A DNA stretch of 64,000 bases from Bacteroidota bacterium (GCA_016715505.1 JADJZY010000009.1:62001-126000), one strand, 5' to 3'; numbered from the stretch's first letter, positions 1-9,517 are shown. Notes: a model not told the origin generated them from the letters alone. Numbers and translations are program-made.

Positions 1-4
1 TTAA

Positions 5-97
5 CCCGGCTTCAATTCTGCTAATTACATAGATGTACCTGAAATCGAGTTTGGAAAAAAGCACATTCTGACAACCGTATACCCTGATTTCATTTGA
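5..97 (+). CDS. possible C-terminal remnant of a gene (30 codons)
   Basis: One frame reads about 30 residues, including VPEIEFGKKHILTTVYPDF, to a TGA at 95-97. The composition is protein-like, but a TAA sits at 2-4 in the same frame, so this can only be the tail of a gene running in from the left if an indel lies upstream. No family is recognised. The rest of 1-156 shows no gene. Confidence 0.22.
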   Translation, partial: PGFNSANYIDVPEIEFGKKHILTTVYPDFI

Positions 98-156
98 TTT
101 AAAAAGGAATCTAAGCCTTGAAATCCTTGACCTCTCCAGAGGAATTTATAAATCTA

Positions 157-189
157 TTTGGTAGAATTCTTAATTTGTTTATACATTTG
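157..189 (+). promoter_or_regulatory. Bacteroidota-type promoter for tRNA-Cys
   Basis: TTTG at 157-160 is followed 21 bases later by TACATTTG at 182-189. This matches the Bacteroidota -33 TTG / -7 TAnnTTTG pattern, and the tRNA begins nine bases downstream. Confidence 0.75.
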
Positions 190-197
190 CGCCCTGT

Positions 198-268
198 GGT
201 CTTGTGGCCGAGTGGCTAGGCAGAGCTCTGCAAAAGCTTCCACACCAGTTCGAATCTGGTCGAGACCT
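198..268 (+). tRNA. tRNA-Cys (GCA)
   Basis: The 7-bp acceptor stem GGTCTTG/CGAGACC contains one T-G pair. The anticodon stem is GAGCT/AGCTT around loop CTGCAAA, giving anticodon GCA, and the T-loop reads TTCGAAT. The discriminator is T, as usual for Cys. CCA is not encoded. A strong promoter precedes it and a terminator follows. Confidence 0.93.
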
Positions 269-273
269 CATCG

Positions 274-303
274 GACCCCTTCTTGGTAAGGGGTCTTTTT
301 TTA
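274..303 (+). terminator. Rho-independent terminator after tRNA-Cys
   Basis: A perfect 8-bp stem GACCCCTT/AAGGGGTC (274-281 and 288-295) with a 6-base loop is followed directly by a T run. Confidence 0.85.
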
Positions 304-346
304 TTCCCTTTTTCTTCATTCTTACAGAAAGCACTACATTTAAACA

Positions 347-1132
347 GTGAAAATAGTTTTGATTGGCTCCGGAAACATGGCCACCTTTCTGGCGCTCCGT
401 TTAAAAGAGGCTGGTCATTGTATTCTACAAATTATTTCTCCTCAAATTCAACATGCACAAACCCTTGCCGATCAGGTTCAGGCTACTGCAGCAACCGACA
501 TCTCCCAAATCAGTTCAGATGCTGAGGTGGTGATTCTCGCTGTTCCTGATGATACCCTCCGACAATTGGCCGATAGCCTGAAACTCCCCCATCAAACGGT
601 GATTCATACTGCTGGCTCAGTGCCTGCTTCCGTTCTTTCTGGTGTTTCGCAAAAACATGCCTGTATCTGGAGCATTTATTCGATTCAAAAAGAAAAAACC
701 CCTACGCACCGCAATATTCCTATGGTGGTCAGCAGTCAGGATGCAAAAACCCTGGAACTTGCCCAAAACCTCGCAAAGGACATCAGTGATGTGGTTTACA
801 TGCTGGACGACACTCAAAAATCGTGGGCTCATTTAGGAGCGGTAATCGCCAACAACTTTAGCAATCATTTAATGGTCGTTTGCGAGCAACTGATGCAGGA
901 TCATCACATTCCTTTTGAACTATTCCGGCCTATTATTCAGGATACCGTGGAGAAATTATCACAACGGTCGCCAAAAACCTTGCAATCAGGTCCTGCCATT
1001 CGGGGCGATGAACAAACCATCAAAGCCCAAATGGACATGTTGGCAGCTTATCCCATGTTTGCCCGTTTGTATGAAATGTTGAGTCGCTCAATTCAGGAAA
1101 TACATCATACGCATCAAACGCCTTCTAGTTAG
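347..1132 (+). CDS. Rossmann-fold and DUF2520 domain protein
   Basis: The N-terminus MKIVLIGSGNMATFLALRL is an NAD(P)-binding Rossmann motif (GxGNxA). The next strands (VVILAVPDD, HTAGSVPASVL) match the DUF2520 / F420-dependent-oxidoreductase-like family, in which a C-terminal helical DUF2520 domain (about residues 130-255) follows the nucleotide-binding domain. The length of 261 aa is normal for the family. Translation starts at GTG 347; no in-frame ATG lies near it. Members are presumed short-chain dehydrogenases, but no substrate is established. It stands alone between the tRNA-Cys terminator and sucD. Confidence 0.8.
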   Translation: MKIVLIGSGNMATFLALRLKEAGHCILQIISPQIQHAQTLADQVQATAATDISQISSDAEVVILAVPDDTLRQLADSLKLPHQTVIHTAGSVPASVLSGVSQKHACIWSIYSIQKEKTPTHRNIPMVVSSQDAKTLELAQNLAKDISDVVYMLDDTQKSWAHLGAVIANNFSNHLMVVCEQLMQDHHIPFELFRPIIQDTVEKLSQRSPKTLQSGPAIRGDEQTIKAQMDMLAAYPMFARLYEMLSRSIQEIHHTHQTPSS

Positions 1133-1201
1133 AATCCTGAATACCACAAAAGATTGGGAAAAAGCCTCAAAACAAAGTTTTTATAGAAATCAATTCTTCC
1201 C

Positions 1202-1209
1202 TACATTTG
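1202..1209 (+). promoter_or_regulatory. -7 box of the sucD promoter
   Basis: TACATTTG is a perfect TAnnTTTG box 19 bases before the sucD ATG. I see no convincing -33 TTG at the right distance. Confidence 0.5.
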
Positions 1210-1228
1210 CACCTCAAATTCAGAAAAG

Positions 1229-2101
1229 ATGGGTGTTTTAGTCAATAAAAACAGCAAAGTAATTGTTCAGGGGTTTACAGGTACAGAAGGTACTTTTCAT
1301 GCAACCCAAATGATTGAATATGGTACCAATGTCGTTGGTGGTGTTACCCCGGGCAAAGGTGGTTCAACGCATTTAGACAAACCGGTATTTAACACGGTGG
1401 CAGATGCCGTTCGTTTGGCCGGAGCAGATGTTTCAATCATTTTTGTACCGCCTGCATTCGCAGCCGACGCAATTATGGAAGCAGCTGATGCGGGCATCCA
1501 AACAATTATTTGTATTACAGAAGGCATTCCGGTGCAGGACATGGTGAATGCGAAGGAATATATTAAAGACAAAGGTTGCCGTTTAATTGGGCCAAACTGC
1601 CCGGGCGTTATTACCGCAGATGAAGCCAAAGTAGGTATCATGCCGGGTTTTATTTTCAAAAAAGGGAATATCGGCATTGTATCGAAATCAGGCACCCTTA
1701 CTTACGAGGCTGCTGATCAGGTAGCAAAAGCCGGACTGGGTGTAACAACAGCTATCGGTATAGGCGGTGATCCAATTATTGGAACAACTACCCGTGAGGC
1801 CGTTGAATTATTGATGAATGACGAAGACACCCATGGCATTGTTATGATTGGTGAAATTGGCGGAGGCATGGAAGCAGAAGCCGCTAACTGGTTAAAAGAG
1901 AATATGCGCAAACCTGTGGTTGGATTTATTGCCGGACAGACTGCACCTCCCGGACGTAGAATGGGACATGCAGGAGCAATTGTTGGAGGATCTGATGATA
2001 CGGCTGCTGCAAAAATGAAAATCATGCGTGAATGTGGTATTCATGTGGTTGATAGCCCGGCTGATATTGGCAAAACGATGGCGGCTGTATTGAATAAATA
2101 A
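1229..2101 (+). CDS. sucD: succinate--CoA ligase, alpha subunit
   Basis: This is the ADP/GDP-forming succinyl-CoA synthetase alpha subunit of the TCA cycle, acting with SucB (beta) in the cytoplasm. It converts succinyl-CoA, phosphate and NDP to succinate, CoA and NTP. The N-terminal CoA-binding Rossmann region ([15 protein letters not shown], then GGVTPGKGG) and the ligase half ([24 protein letters not shown]) are intact. The GHAGAIVGG loop carries the phosphohistidine. At 290 aa it equals the family length. No sucC is adjacent, as is common in Bacteroidota. The start is the ATG 19 bases after a TAnnTTTG box. Confidence 0.97.
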   Translation: MGVLVNKNSKVIVQGFTGTEGTFHATQMIEYGTNVVGGVTPGKGGSTHLDKPVFNTVADAVRLAGADVSIIFVPPAFAADAIMEAADAGIQTIICITEGIPVQDMVNAKEYIKDKGCRLIGPNCPGVITADEAKVGIMPGFIFKKGNIGIVSKSGTLTYEAADQVAKAGLGVTTAIGIGGDPIIGTTTREAVELLMNDEDTHGIVMIGEIGGGMEAEAANWLKENMRKPVVGFIAGQTAPPGRRMGHAGAIVGGSDDTAAAKMKIMRECGIHVVDSPADIGKTMAAVLNK

Positions 2102-2122
2102 GCATTTGTCCTTAATCCGGAA

Positions 2123-3912
2123 TTGTTAATCTTCCTTGAAAAAAGGAAAGGTTGTTTTATTTCAAACAAAAAGTTTCTTCTAATCGCTAGTTTGGTTCAA
2201 TTTCTTTTTATTGTTGTCGATGTTAAGGAAGTTCAAGCACAATGGTTTACCAAATGGTATGACAACAATATAGCTGGCCCATTTGATTTCCCGAATCATA
2301 TATCATTGAGCGTTTCCGACCAACTAGTAATTATAATTTCGATGGAACCATTATGGTTAAAAGTTACCTTAATCCATACACACACCGACCTATCGAAATA
2401 ACATTAACTGATGAAAATGGAGTGGTCATTAAATCTAGAACCTGTTTTGATAATTCCGTGGCCTTCCTTTGCATGAATATGTTCCTGTAAGTGATACAAT
2501 CCAATCACAAACATTATGATCATTGGCACAAAAAACGACGCCTTGGGCGGTTATGATTCTTGGTTTTATTTTTAACGAAGACTTGAATCTCATTAATACG
2601 GAATTTAAACTGTTCGTGACGGACTGATATTAACCGATATATGTTCAACCAAATGGTCCGTTGTCTGCACAATGGAGGTTTTTTTACCGGAATAAACCTC
2701 CTTAAACCCCTTCTCCAAATGTCACCCCGGATAAACACCGGCAGGACAATGCTTTGACCCTAGCATTAATGACTACATTTTCCCAACAACAGGATTTAAT
2801 TATTTTGATTGGGGTGTTCCAGAATTTAACAATGCCATATTCCCTAGTAGAATGATCGAAATTCCCTTAACAGGCAAAAAAGGGGGGGGGTTTTTTCGGG
2901 AACAGGCCCAACGACTAAATGCAAATGCCGGTTCTATATTTTTTGCAAGACTTGATTACAATTTGGATATGTCTGCCGCTGAATTTTACCCGCCATTAGT
3001 TCCGGCATTTGGAGAAAAAATACATGCCGGAGACCTTTATTTCGATCCGGTTCAGGAAGAGGTATGGTTTGCCGGCACTAATGAAATGGAGGATGGTAAT
3101 AGAGCTCTTCTTTATCAAAAATTGGTTAATTTAAATAATCCCGGAATTCAAATCTATCCAAATTTAAACGGATCAACCTTGCAATCCCTTAAACTTTGGC
3201 CAAATGAATTTATTCACAGACAATGGGAGACTTAAGGTCTGTAAAATAATGCCTTCATGTCCAGAGAAGGGTGTGCTCCTTCTTTACACTTAGGAATAAC
3301 ACCTCCTACCCATTTCTAACCTTCGCGTGGGACATAGGTAGGTAACTTTTTCCCTTTCTCGATTTTCAACATTTACATTATCCTCCCACGGGGGAAATGC
3401 CCCACTTCCTTTCCTGATGAATCTTATATTATGGGAAGCACGCTAAAGCATGCATACGCTCCAACAAATTATAATGAAATGAATGTCCTCATCCGAACTG
3501 AAAATTACTACCAAAATGATTGCATAAATATCGAGGAATCGATAATACGTACAAATTTTGTAGCTGATAATCATTGGTTCGACTATTTTTGCCCCTACGA
3601 TCATGCATTTTCCGGTTGACTATCTAACCAATGATTTTCCAATAGAGTCGAACGATTGCGCCACCCAAGGTCAAGGCTTCAAGCAAAATGACTCCGACAT
3701 TTCAAACAATGTGATTCCAATTGGGCAACCGTTTAAAATACCCAATGAATTCATTACAAATGGGTACTTTATTTTCAACAGTTCGGAATTTTGAAAGCAC
3801 TTCAAACAACTCCTTTATTCCGGACATATCATCATGGCCTAGAGGAATTTATTTTATTAAGAAAAAAAGCACTTCCGATAATCCTTCACAAATAATTAAA
3901 TTTTCGTCATGA
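2123..3912 (+). pseudogene. shattered secreted-protein gene with remnant T9SS C-terminal domain
   Basis: Coding-like sequence continues on the plus strand but changes frame repeatedly. It opens with a signal peptide (hydrophobic run ending EVQAQW, about 2165-2245). Fragments follow such as NYNFDGTIMVKSYLNPYTHR (about 2330), IIGTKNDALGGYDSWFYF (about 2520) and FDPVQEEVWFAGTNEME (about 3045-3095). It closes with a type IX sorting-domain tail containing SSWPRGIYFIKKK (about 3833-3870) and a TGA at 3910-3912. A run of nine or more G precedes a T6 run at 2882-2896. I count at least six frame changes and several stops in 1.8 kb, far denser than in the neighbours. The TGA overlaps the ATG of the next gene, as in an operon. 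The original function is not recognisable. Confidence 0.65.
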
Positions 3913-5681
3913 GATCCTTTATCCAATTTATGTTTTTATTTTTATCTGGGTTTTCAATAAAGGCCCAACCTACCCAATTCACCGCTGGAGGGGCGCAGCA
4001 ACTCTATTGGAATTGGAGGCCAGATATTTCAGATTCAAGTTATGAATTTATTTTAGAAACCTATAATACAGTTTATTTTTCATCTCTCAATACTTGCAGT
4101 CGTGTAGGCATATATTACTGGAACGAATGTACTTATACCAAACCCTATTTTAATTGTACAAGTACCGGGCCCGGAGTAATTACATGCGTAAATAGTCTAC
4201 TTTTTGACACTCTATTTAAGGTAACACCGGGCAATGGAGAATTTGATTCCTTGTGTGGTTATATCAACCCTTATAATTTCGGCATGTCAGGAATTGACGA
4301 CACCTATAACCGCACATCCCCCAACCGTTACAAAATACGTTATAAAGGAATAGTAACCTTACCTGAAAAATGCGGCAAATGGCATTTCTCGATTGGCGAT
4401 ATCAGTCCCTTTGATTGTAACGGCATGGGAGACTATGCCGTTCGAACTTCCAACAAAAATGCTACCACATCAGTAGCGGCCTTCGAAATGACTAATATAG
4501 ATTCATTTATTTATCAAGGTTATATTAATGGAATCAATACCATTCCGGTTAACTACGGTAGTATACATATGGTCACTTTGAACAATTTAGACTTCCAAAA
4601 TAACAATTCTCCGCGCTGCCTCAACACTCCTTGGTATGTATCGCCCATCGGGCAACAAAGTATTTTATCGCCTGCACCACATGACCCTGATCATGATAGC
4701 CTGGATATTAAAATTGCAGATACTCTTTTTCCAATGTCCTTCCAAACTATTTCCGTCCCTAAATTGGCAATTTTTTTGATGCAAAATGCCAAAGGCGATT
4801 ATAGCAACGATCTGTTTATGTTTAAAAACTGGTTTGCTCCTTTACCCGGTCAAACCGGAACCAATCCGTTACGATATGATGCGAAGTACAACCCTTTTGA
4901 TACCGATAGCACTTTTCACTTAGACACACAAACCGGTCAGGTTTCTTTCGTGGCAAAATCCGAAATGCATCCACTGCTGTTTTTTAGCATCAAAGATTAT
5001 CGAAATGGCATTCTCGCCAGTGAAACATTTTACTTCAATCAATTTACCACACTTCCCTCTTCAAGACCACTCCCTCAACTTCGGATTGATACATCCACAT
5101 TGGTTGGCGGTTTCTTTTTATCCAATGGAAGAATTAAAGCGTTTAAAAATATCCCGCTTCAATTTGAATATGACATCTTGTTAAACAGTGCTAATGGTGT
5201 ATTATCCGTTAAACATACTGCCGATTCAACACTTCCTGGAACGGCAGTCTGCCAAATAATCAATAATAAAACAGATAGTGTAAGATGTAAATTCAGTTGG
5301 ACACCCGGCAATACTGAAAATGGTCTGTACACTTATTTTACGGAAGCTAAGGATACCAATTGTGTCATACCTTTTGCCCAACACAAACAAGTATTCACGC
5401 ATGCCATTGAAGTTGGCAGTTATCCTCAAGCTGTAGAGCATTTCAATGAACAACACGAATTAACGATTTCTCCAAACCCGGGAACAGGCATATTCAATGT
5501 TCACTCAAACACAAGGATAGAAAAAATAGAAGTCTTTGATTTGTCTGGAAAAAAAATGCTTGAACATTCCCCCTTGCAACTACAAAGTTTCAATATAAAC
5601 CTGTCATCCTTACCGAATGGAATTTACATGATTTCAAGTCCGCTTCATCGAACGCAAAAACTTGTTCTTATTCGCGAATAA
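3909..5681 (+). CDS. secreted protein with type IX secretion (type A) sorting domain
   Basis: The N-terminal signal peptide ends near SIKAQPTQF. The central 480 residues match no family I recognise; they are rich in Asn, Tyr and Cys and look extracellular. The last 75 residues or so form a classical T9SS type A domain: LTISPNPGTGIFNV, then IEVFDLSGKKM, then LPNGIYMI and a basic end (KLVLIRE). The protein should cross the outer membrane through the Por/Spr machinery and be surface-anchored or released. Its ATG overlaps the stop of the decayed upstream locus, which also ends in such a domain, suggesting two related cargo genes in tandem. Confidence 0.85.
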   Translation: MRSFIQFMFLFLSGFSIKAQPTQFTAGGAQQLYWNWRPDISDSSYEFILETYNTVYFSSLNTCSRVGIYYWNECTYTKPYFNCTSTGPGVITCVNSLLFDTLFKVTPGNGEFDSLCGYINPYNFGMSGIDDTYNRTSPNRYKIRYKGIVTLPEKCGKWHFSIGDISPFDCNGMGDYAVRTSNKNATTSVAAFEMTNIDSFIYQGYINGINTIPVNYGSIHMVTLNNLDFQNNNSPRCLNTPWYVSPIGQQSILSPAPHDPDHDSLDIKIADTLFPMSFQTISVPKLAIFLMQNAKGDYSNDLFMFKNWFAPLPGQTGTNPLRYDAKYNPFDTDSTFHLDTQTGQVSFVAKSEMHPLLFFSIKDYRNGILASETFYFNQFTTLPSSRPLPQLRIDTSTLVGGFFLSNGRIKAFKNIPLQFEYDILLNSANGVLSVKHTADSTLPGTAVCQIINNKTDSVRCKFSWTPGNTENGLYTYFTEAKDTNCVIPFAQHKQVFTHAIEVGSYPQAVEHFNEQHELTISPNPGTGIFNVHSNTRIEKIEVFDLSGKKMLEHSPLQLQSFNINLSSLPNGIYMISSPLHRTQKLVLIRE

Positions 5682-5908
5682 TTTTGATGGGTATGCATCA
5701 ATCTGACGGCAATATTCAATTCCAGTCAGATGCCCCAATCTTAGGTTAGGAGAAGCCTTCTAATTCAGACTTGTCCTTAGCTCCACAAACCAAAAAAATC
5801 TCCCAATAGCCCATCTAAAAACAACTGAATTTTAAGCAAAGGGAATTCCATGTTTCCGCCCGCTTTTTTTTACCTTTACAAACTATAATTCAGGAAGTTG
5901 AACATGTC

Positions 5909-7720
5909 GTGATTAAATTTGCAGGCGACAGCGGAGATGGTATTCAGCTAACAGGTACTCAATTTACAACCAATACCGCTTTGCGGGGAAATGACGTATC
6001 TACTTTTCCGGACTTTCCGGCTGAAATACGTGCCCCCATCGGTACAGTGCCCGGCGTTAGTGGATTCCAATTGCATTTCTCATCCGATGCTGTTTTTACA
6101 CCGGGTGATGAATGTGATGTATTGGTTGCTATGAATGCTGCCGCCCTCAAGGTGAATTTAAAATCGGTTAAAAAAGGAGGAATCATCCTAGTGAATACAG
6201 ATGGTTTCGATTCAAAGAATCTGCGCCTCGCTAATTACCCTGACGGTATTCAACCTCTCGAAGACCCTGCCCTCGACAATTATACTGTTTATAAAATTGA
6301 TGTCACCAAACTGACCCGCGAAGCCCTCAAGGACAATCCCCTGGGCGTGAAAGAGAAGGATCGGGCGAAGAATATGTTCGTACTCGGTTTTTTATATTGG
6401 ATGTACGATCGGGATATGCAGACCAGCATCAATTTCCTGGAAGAAAAATTTGGCAAAAAACCGGAAATCCTCGAAAGCAATATCAAAACGCTTCGAGCAG
6501 GTTATCATTATGCCGATACCACTGAGTTGTTTACAGCCCGTTATACCGTAGCAAAGGCTAAAGTAGCTCCGGGCACTTATCGAAGTGTTACCGGAAATAC
6601 GGCTTTGTCGCTGGGTTTGGTAACTGCCGGGCAAAAATCAGGATTGCAGGTTTTTTTGGGTTCTTATCCCATTACGCCGGCATCGGATATTCTGCATGAG
6701 TTGAGTAAATATAAAAACTTTAATGTGCTCACTTTTCAGGCTGAAGATGAAATAGCCGCCATCACTTCCAGTATCGGAGCTTCATACGGCGGATTGCTGG
6801 GTGTAACGACTACTTCAGGTCCCGGAATGGCGCTCAAAACAGAAGCCATGGGATTGGCCGTTATGTTGGAAATTCCTCTTCTGATCATAGATATACAAAG
6901 AGGCGGGCCTTCTACCGGCTTGCCTACTAAAACAGAACAAAGCGATTTACTACAAGCCTATTATGGGCGAAATGGCGAATGTCCGATGCCGGTCATTTCA
7001 GCCAGCACGCCTTCGGATTGTTTTTGGGCAGCCATCGAAGCGGCTCGTATCTCCATCCAACATATGACCCCCGTTATTTTATTGAGTGATGGATATATTG
7101 CCAATGGAGCCGAACCCTGGAAATTTCCATTATCCTCTGAAATTCCTGAAATTCAGGTCCATTTCAAAAAAACGCCTCAAGAGGGCGACCCGGTTTTTAT
7201 GCCATATGAAAGGGATGAAAAACTGGCAAGGTCCTGGTCCATTCCGGGTACAGCTGGATTAGAACATCGTATTGGTGGATTAGAAAAACAGGACATCACT
7301 GGAAATGTAAGTTATGATCCGGATAACCACCAACACATGGTTTTAACCAGAGCCGCTAAAGTTGATAAAATTGCTGATTATATTCCGGATCAAACCATTC
7401 ACCTCGGGGCTGAGTCGGGCGATGTTCTCGTTTTAGGATGGGGCTCAACCTATGGCGTAATAACCACTTGTGTGCAGCAACTGATTGCAGAAGGTCATTC
7501 TGTTTCACATGCCCACCTGAGGTATATTCGACCATTTCCTAAAAACCTTGGTCAAATGCTTAAAAATTTTAAAAAGGTGATTATTCCGGAAATCAACAAT
7601 GGACAATTAATTCAAATTATTCGAAGTCAGTTTTTGGTGGATGCCATTCCTTTTAATAAAATAAAAGGTACTCCAATCACCCAAAACGAATTGACGCAGT
7701 TTATACAATCACAGTTATGA
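5909..7720 (+). CDS. korA: 2-oxoacid:acceptor (2-oxoglutarate:ferredoxin-type) oxidoreductase, fused gamma-alpha subunit
   Basis: The N-terminal 190 residues are the gamma domain (IKFAGDSGDGIQLTGTQFTT, FPAEIRAPIGT). Residues 215-600 are the pyrimidine-binding alpha half (GSYPITPASDILHELSKY, SGPGMALKTEAMGLA, QRGGPSTGLPTKTEQSD). With a KorB beta subunit the enzyme oxidatively decarboxylates a 2-oxoacid to acyl-CoA and reduces ferredoxin. No beta-subunit gene is present; the next gene is an OmpA-like lipoprotein starting on the same bases as the stop. The start is doubtful: the frame stays open upstream and reads QEVEHVV before IKFAG, as homologues do, yet has no ATG. GTG 5909 is the first usable codon, unless an indel hides an upstream start. 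A TACCTTTA box lies at 5871-5878. Confidence 0.9.
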   Translation: MIKFAGDSGDGIQLTGTQFTTNTALRGNDVSTFPDFPAEIRAPIGTVPGVSGFQLHFSSDAVFTPGDECDVLVAMNAAALKVNLKSVKKGGIILVNTDGFDSKNLRLANYPDGIQPLEDPALDNYTVYKIDVTKLTREALKDNPLGVKEKDRAKNMFVLGFLYWMYDRDMQTSINFLEEKFGKKPEILESNIKTLRAGYHYADTTELFTARYTVAKAKVAPGTYRSVTGNTALSLGLVTAGQKSGLQVFLGSYPITPASDILHELSKYKNFNVLTFQAEDEIAAITSSIGASYGGLLGVTTTSGPGMALKTEAMGLAVMLEIPLLIIDIQRGGPSTGLPTKTEQSDLLQAYYGRNGECPMPVISASTPSDCFWAAIEAARISIQHMTPVILLSDGYIANGAEPWKFPLSSEIPEIQVHFKKTPQEGDPVFMPYERDEKLARSWSIPGTAGLEHRIGGLEKQDITGNVSYDPDNHQHMVLTRAAKVDKIADYIPDQTIHLGAESGDVLVLGWGSTYGVITTCVQQLIAEGHSVSHAHLRYIRPFPKNLGQMLKNFKKVIIPEINNGQLIQIIRSQFLVDAIPFNKIKGTPITQNELTQFIQSQL

Positions 7721-8223
7721 CAAAATCCTACCTACTACTTTCCTTACTCTGTTTGGTCATGATCAGCGCTTGTCATACCACAAGACGTAAACACCGTAAA
7801 TCCTTGTCTCGATTATACTTTGAACTAAAAGATTCCATGGCCGGGGCAAGTGTGCGTTATATGAAAGATAGCGTAAAAGTGATTTTCCCCGAAGATGTCA
7901 TGTTTCCTTTCAATTCTGCCGAAATCATTGCAGATTTCAAACCCCAGCTCAATCGTTTTTCTAAAACATTGAATCGATATGCTGAAACCGACATTTTAAT
8001 TACAGGATTTACAGACAATACCGGCGAGCAAAGTTTTAATCTGGATTTATCCAAACAAAGGGCAGAATCGGTTAAAACGTATATGCTGACCAAGAGTATC
8101 TTACCTGAACGATTAAAAACCTGGGGATTGGGCGAAAAAAATCCAATCTATCCAAACAACACACCCGAAGGTCGTGCCAAAAATCGAAGAGTTGAATTTG
8201 TTATTTTATATGCCGATCAATAA
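7717..8223 (+). CDS. OmpA-family lipoprotein (first of a pair)
   Basis: The lipoprotein signal peptide ends MISAC, so Cys19 is probably the lipidated residue. A short linker leads to an OmpA C-terminal-like peptidoglycan-binding domain (about residues 60-167), with the characteristic ITGFTDNTG, LSKQRAESVKTYM and RAKNRRVEFVI segments. The family binds diaminopimelate in peptidoglycan and tethers the outer membrane to the wall. The start ATG overlaps the korA TGA by four bases (ATGA). The next gene is a paralogue with the same layout and the shared phrase DS(V/I)KV(I/L)FP. Confidence 0.88.
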   Translation: MTKSYLLLSLLCLVMISACHTTRRKHRKSLSRLYFELKDSMAGASVRYMKDSVKVIFPEDVMFPFNSAEIIADFKPQLNRFSKTLNRYAETDILITGFTDNTGEQSFNLDLSKQRAESVKTYMLTKSILPERLKTWGLGEKNPIYPNNTPEGRAKNRRVEFVILYADQ

Positions 8224-8298
8224 CTTCACCCGGCATTTCGTAATTTGTGGCATTTAGTTTGTGGCAATAGCCCAGTTAGTATTTATAAAATAGGCCTT

Positions 8299-8880
8299 AT
8301 GAAAAAAAACATCTTCCAATACACATTTCCTGCGCTGTTGGTCTTCCTGTCTGCTTGTTATACTTACGGCCCCATTCATACACCTTATGAGTCCGGGAAA
8401 AGAACATTGCCTCCTCCCCCTACTAAGATTGTAGGAACACCACTCAGCAAAAAAGAATACCTCGAAAAAACCTACCAGGAAATTAAATCCGGCGTTCCGG
8501 AAGCGGAAGTGAAAATGATAGAAGATAGCATCAAAGTGCTTTTTCCAAATCACATCGTTTACAATAAAAAATCGATTGTTCCGGATAATGATTATCTCGA
8601 ACCTTTACAAAAGTTCGCAAGCCTTTTAAAAAAATACCGACAAACAAATATCCTCATTTCGGGACATAGTGATAGCCGCGGCAATGAACAAAAAAATCGA
8701 GATTTGTCGCGCCAAAGAGCCCTTCAAATCAAACAAGTATTGATTGCACAAAGCATCAGTGCCGCCCGTTTGGAAGCATGGGGACTGGGATCTAAATCAC
8801 CTATTGCGACAAATGAAACAGAAGAAGGTCGAAAGTTAAACCGCCGGGTAGAATTTGTCATTTTGTATGACGACAAATAA
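8299..8880 (+). CDS. OmpA-family lipoprotein (second of a pair)
   Basis: I start at ATG 8299 because MKKNIFQYTF begins a clean lipoprotein signal peptide ending LSAC; the frame is open further upstream to 8245, but that stretch is not signal-like. A proline-rich linker (RTLPPPPTK) follows. The OmpA-like domain covers about residues 95-193, with ISGHSDSRGNEQKNRDLSRQ and GRKLNRRVEFVI. It probably anchors the outer membrane to peptidoglycan. The 75-base gap after the first paralogue has no terminator, so the two may be co-transcribed. Confidence 0.88.
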   Translation: MKKNIFQYTFPALLVFLSACYTYGPIHTPYESGKRTLPPPPTKIVGTPLSKKEYLEKTYQEIKSGVPEAEVKMIEDSIKVLFPNHIVYNKKSIVPDNDYLEPLQKFASLLKKYRQTNILISGHSDSRGNEQKNRDLSRQRALQIKQVLIAQSISAARLEAWGLGSKSPIATNETEEGRKLNRRVEFVILYDDK

Positions 8881-8953
8881 TTTTATTCGCATTTAAGTTT
8901 ATTTTAATTGTATCAAACTGCTTTAGTCTTCATTTCGTTTTATCTGTATTGAC

Positions 8954-8961
8954 TAAATTTG
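8954..8961 (+). promoter_or_regulatory. -7 box for the PH-like gene
   Basis: TAAATTTG matches TAnnTTTG and lies 18 bases before the ATG at 8980. The -33 element is weak. Confidence 0.45.
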
Positions 8962-8979
8962 TGTGTCAATATTTTAGTC

Positions 8980-9399
8980 ATGAAAAAAAAGTATGCCTCT
9001 AAAATCGGACTGGAAATTGCCATTCCATTATTCCTTGTACTCGGTATCGTTTTGTTTCTTTCGATTTACGAAAAACCCTCCTGGTTAGGTGTTGCACTAT
9101 TGGCACCTCTTATTTTAATGATTATTTATATGTTTAAGAACACCGATTACACCATTGATGGGGAATCCCTGATTATTCGATGCGGTTTTCTATATCACAA
9201 AACCATCCTCATTCAAAATATCCGGAAGATTACTGAAACCAACAATCCGATGAGCTCTCCGGCCACTTCGCTGGATCGACTGGAAATTGTAGATCATGAA
9301 CATCGGGCTGTTCTGATATCTCCTCTACAAAAGGAAGCATTCATAGAACAAATTCATCGTATCAATCCGAATATTGTGATTAAACGTAAATCTAAATAG
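8980..9399 (+). CDS. membrane protein with bacterial PH-like domain
   Basis: I choose ATG 8980 (MKKKYASKIG), 18 bases after a TAnnTTTG box, over GTG 8959. Two transmembrane helices (about residues 12-31 and 36-55) are followed by a cytoplasmic domain. Its pattern (TDYTIDGESLIIRCGFLYHK, LDRLEIVDHEHRAVLISP) resembles the bPH_6/DUF1200-type bacterial pleckstrin-homology family. The function of such proteins is not defined. The gene ends at TAG, facing the LRR gene across a shared hairpin terminator. Confidence 0.65.
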   Translation: MKKKYASKIGLEIAIPLFLVLGIVLFLSIYEKPSWLGVALLAPLILMIIYMFKNTDYTIDGESLIIRCGFLYHKTILIQNIRKITETNNPMSSPATSLDRLEIVDHEHRAVLISPLQKEAFIEQIHRINPNIVIKRKSK

Positions 9400-9453
9400 G
9401 GCTTGTGTTCAATGCATCATGCCATTCATCAATCATGAACTCATGAATGAATT

Positions 9454-9500
9454 AAAAAAGTTCTATTCAACACTAGTGGTCAAAAGGTGTTGAACTTTTT
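9454..9500. terminator. bidirectional hairpin between convergent genes
   Basis: AAAAAGTTC and CAACAC on the left (with a 4-base TATT bulge) pair with GTGTTGAACTTTTT on the right, giving A/T tails on both sides. It sits between the 3' ends of convergent genes. Confidence 0.6.
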
Positions 9501-9517
9501 GCAGTACTGCGGGACAA

